DNA from: an uncultured Anaplasmataceae bacterium
Lineage (GTDB): Bacteria > Pseudomonadota > Alphaproteobacteria > Rickettsiales > CAIPFW01
Direction of reading: 5' to 3'
DNA: 5,879 bases
Assembly (NCBI GenBank): GCA_903864455.1
Contig: CAIPFW010000029.1
Location: forward strand, 1-5,879
Shown piece after piece: positions 5,186 through 5,879 of the stretch (position 1 is the stretch's first letter; every line of letters starts with the position of its first letter). The notes under the pieces are model-generated. The model was not told the origin of the DNA. It saw only the letters and a list, made by a program, of their open reading frames with translations, and did not search any database. A program made the translations under genes and the position numbers.

Positions 5186-5879
5186 ATGATATATCCAGAG
5201 AATCAAAAATTTTTTGACAAAGTGACTTTTATACGCATTGATCATGAGGATTATCGCAATGGCTGGTTGGATTGTTATGATCTTGAAGTTTATTTAAATA
5301 AAGATATAAACGAAGAGGCGTTTAAGAAATTTGCAGCTTCGAATGAGATATCTCTTAGAGATCTTGGAGATAACAGATTTCAAATCATGATTCCAAATAA
5401 TTCTATAATTTATACAAGGAATGCATTGATGAGATTGGCGGTTTGCAATAATGAAAAAGATGATGATATTACGGACGAGTTTAATATCGCATTCAGTAAA
5501 TTATATGGAATAAAGAATGGCGCTGAAGAAATTTCTCAAAAAGTATTCTCCTTTAATGAATATAAACATACGTACACAAAGGATTTAATCGAATCTTTGG
5601 AAATTATAGAGTTGGAAGCTGCATTGGACGCAAGCAATAAGATTTGGATTGTGTGTAAAACAGAGGTTAAATTAAAAAATTCAAAAGAGAGTAGGAAGCG
5701 ATTCAAGAAGATTCTGACTGTTGTTGAAAGAGAAGACAGAGAGGGTTTTTATTTGTATACTGATGCGCTATTAGCCCTAGACGAAAATATAGTTGATACT
5801 TTGGTTAAAGAGTTATCAATAGATTCAATAGTAAAAGAGTTAAAGATAGATTTGAGAGGGTGTGATTTTAAAAGTATAT
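5186..5879 (+). CDS. Unknown hydrophilic protein, cut by the window end
   Basis: An open frame runs from ATG 5186 to the window edge without a stop: 231 codons plus one base. It starts MIYPENQKFFDKVTFIRID. An in-frame stop at 5162-5164 limits the start, and ATG 5186 is the first usable codon; AAAAAG before it is at best a weak ribosome site. The visible part is soluble-looking, acidic and Lys-rich, with no signal peptide, no membrane segment and no motif I recognise. It mixes predicted beta-like stretches (NRFQIMIPNNSIIYT, KIWIVCKTEVKL) with amphipathic helical ones (DLIESLEIIELEAALDAS, ENIVDTLVKELSIDSIVKEL). A charged stretch, NSKESRKRFKKIL, lies at about residues 169-181. Codon use looks like its neighbours. 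The reading frame is well supported by length and composition; the function is not. Confidence 0.8.
   Translation, partial: MIYPENQKFFDKVTFIRIDHEDYRNGWLDCYDLEVYLNKDINEEAFKKFAASNEISLRDLGDNRFQIMIPNNSIIYTRNALMRLAVCNNEKDDDITDEFNIAFSKLYGIKNGAEEISQKVFSFNEYKHTYTKDLIESLEIIELEAALDASNKIWIVCKTEVKLKNSKESRKRFKKILTVVEREDREGFYLYTDALLALDENIVDTLVKELSIDSIVKELKIDLRGCDFKSI

Overview
The window is AT-rich (about one third G+C by eye) and bacterial. It holds five protein-coding genes (one running off the right edge), one tRNA and several short repeats. Three things suggest a low-GC alphaproteobacterium, possibly a host-associated one of the Rickettsiales/Holosporales type: AT-rich spacers, few recognisable Shine-Dalgarno sequences, and a stand-alone tRNA-Ala(TGC) with CCA encoded. 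That placement is inference; no marker gene here fixes it.

Layout from left to right. A complete thiolase (acetyl-CoA acetyltransferase) lies on the plus strand at 62-1252. It converges, 18 bases apart, with a minus-strand row of three genes. In transcription order these are lnt (4672 to 3305, apolipoprotein N-acyltransferase), a 314-residue membrane-anchored coiled-coil protein (3208 to 2264) and a 281-residue membrane-anchored protein (2116 to 1271). A divergent spacer of 217 bases follows (4673-4889). It holds a perfect 29-bp tandem duplication that overlaps the putative lnt promoter, and a TTGACA promoter for the plus-strand tRNA-Ala (4890-4966). After a spacer of 219 bases, an unrecognised plus-strand gene starts at 5186 and is cut by the window end. 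No gap exceeds 300 bases without a gene.

How the parts relate. Thiolase, lnt and tRNA-Ala are housekeeping genes with no evident functional link. The least ordinary part is the pair of minus-strand unknowns. They share a transmembrane/juxtamembrane pattern, an internal EL..(V/I)P segment and a C-terminal PSF.....N.KIL motif, and each is preceded by the same ~30-bp element. The simplest reading is an old tandem duplication of one gene with its upstream DNA. The lnt product ends just before the usual last membrane segment, and an out-of-frame stretch downstream resembles the missing tail. I see no CRISPR array, transposase, toxin-antitoxin pair or recognisable defence system.
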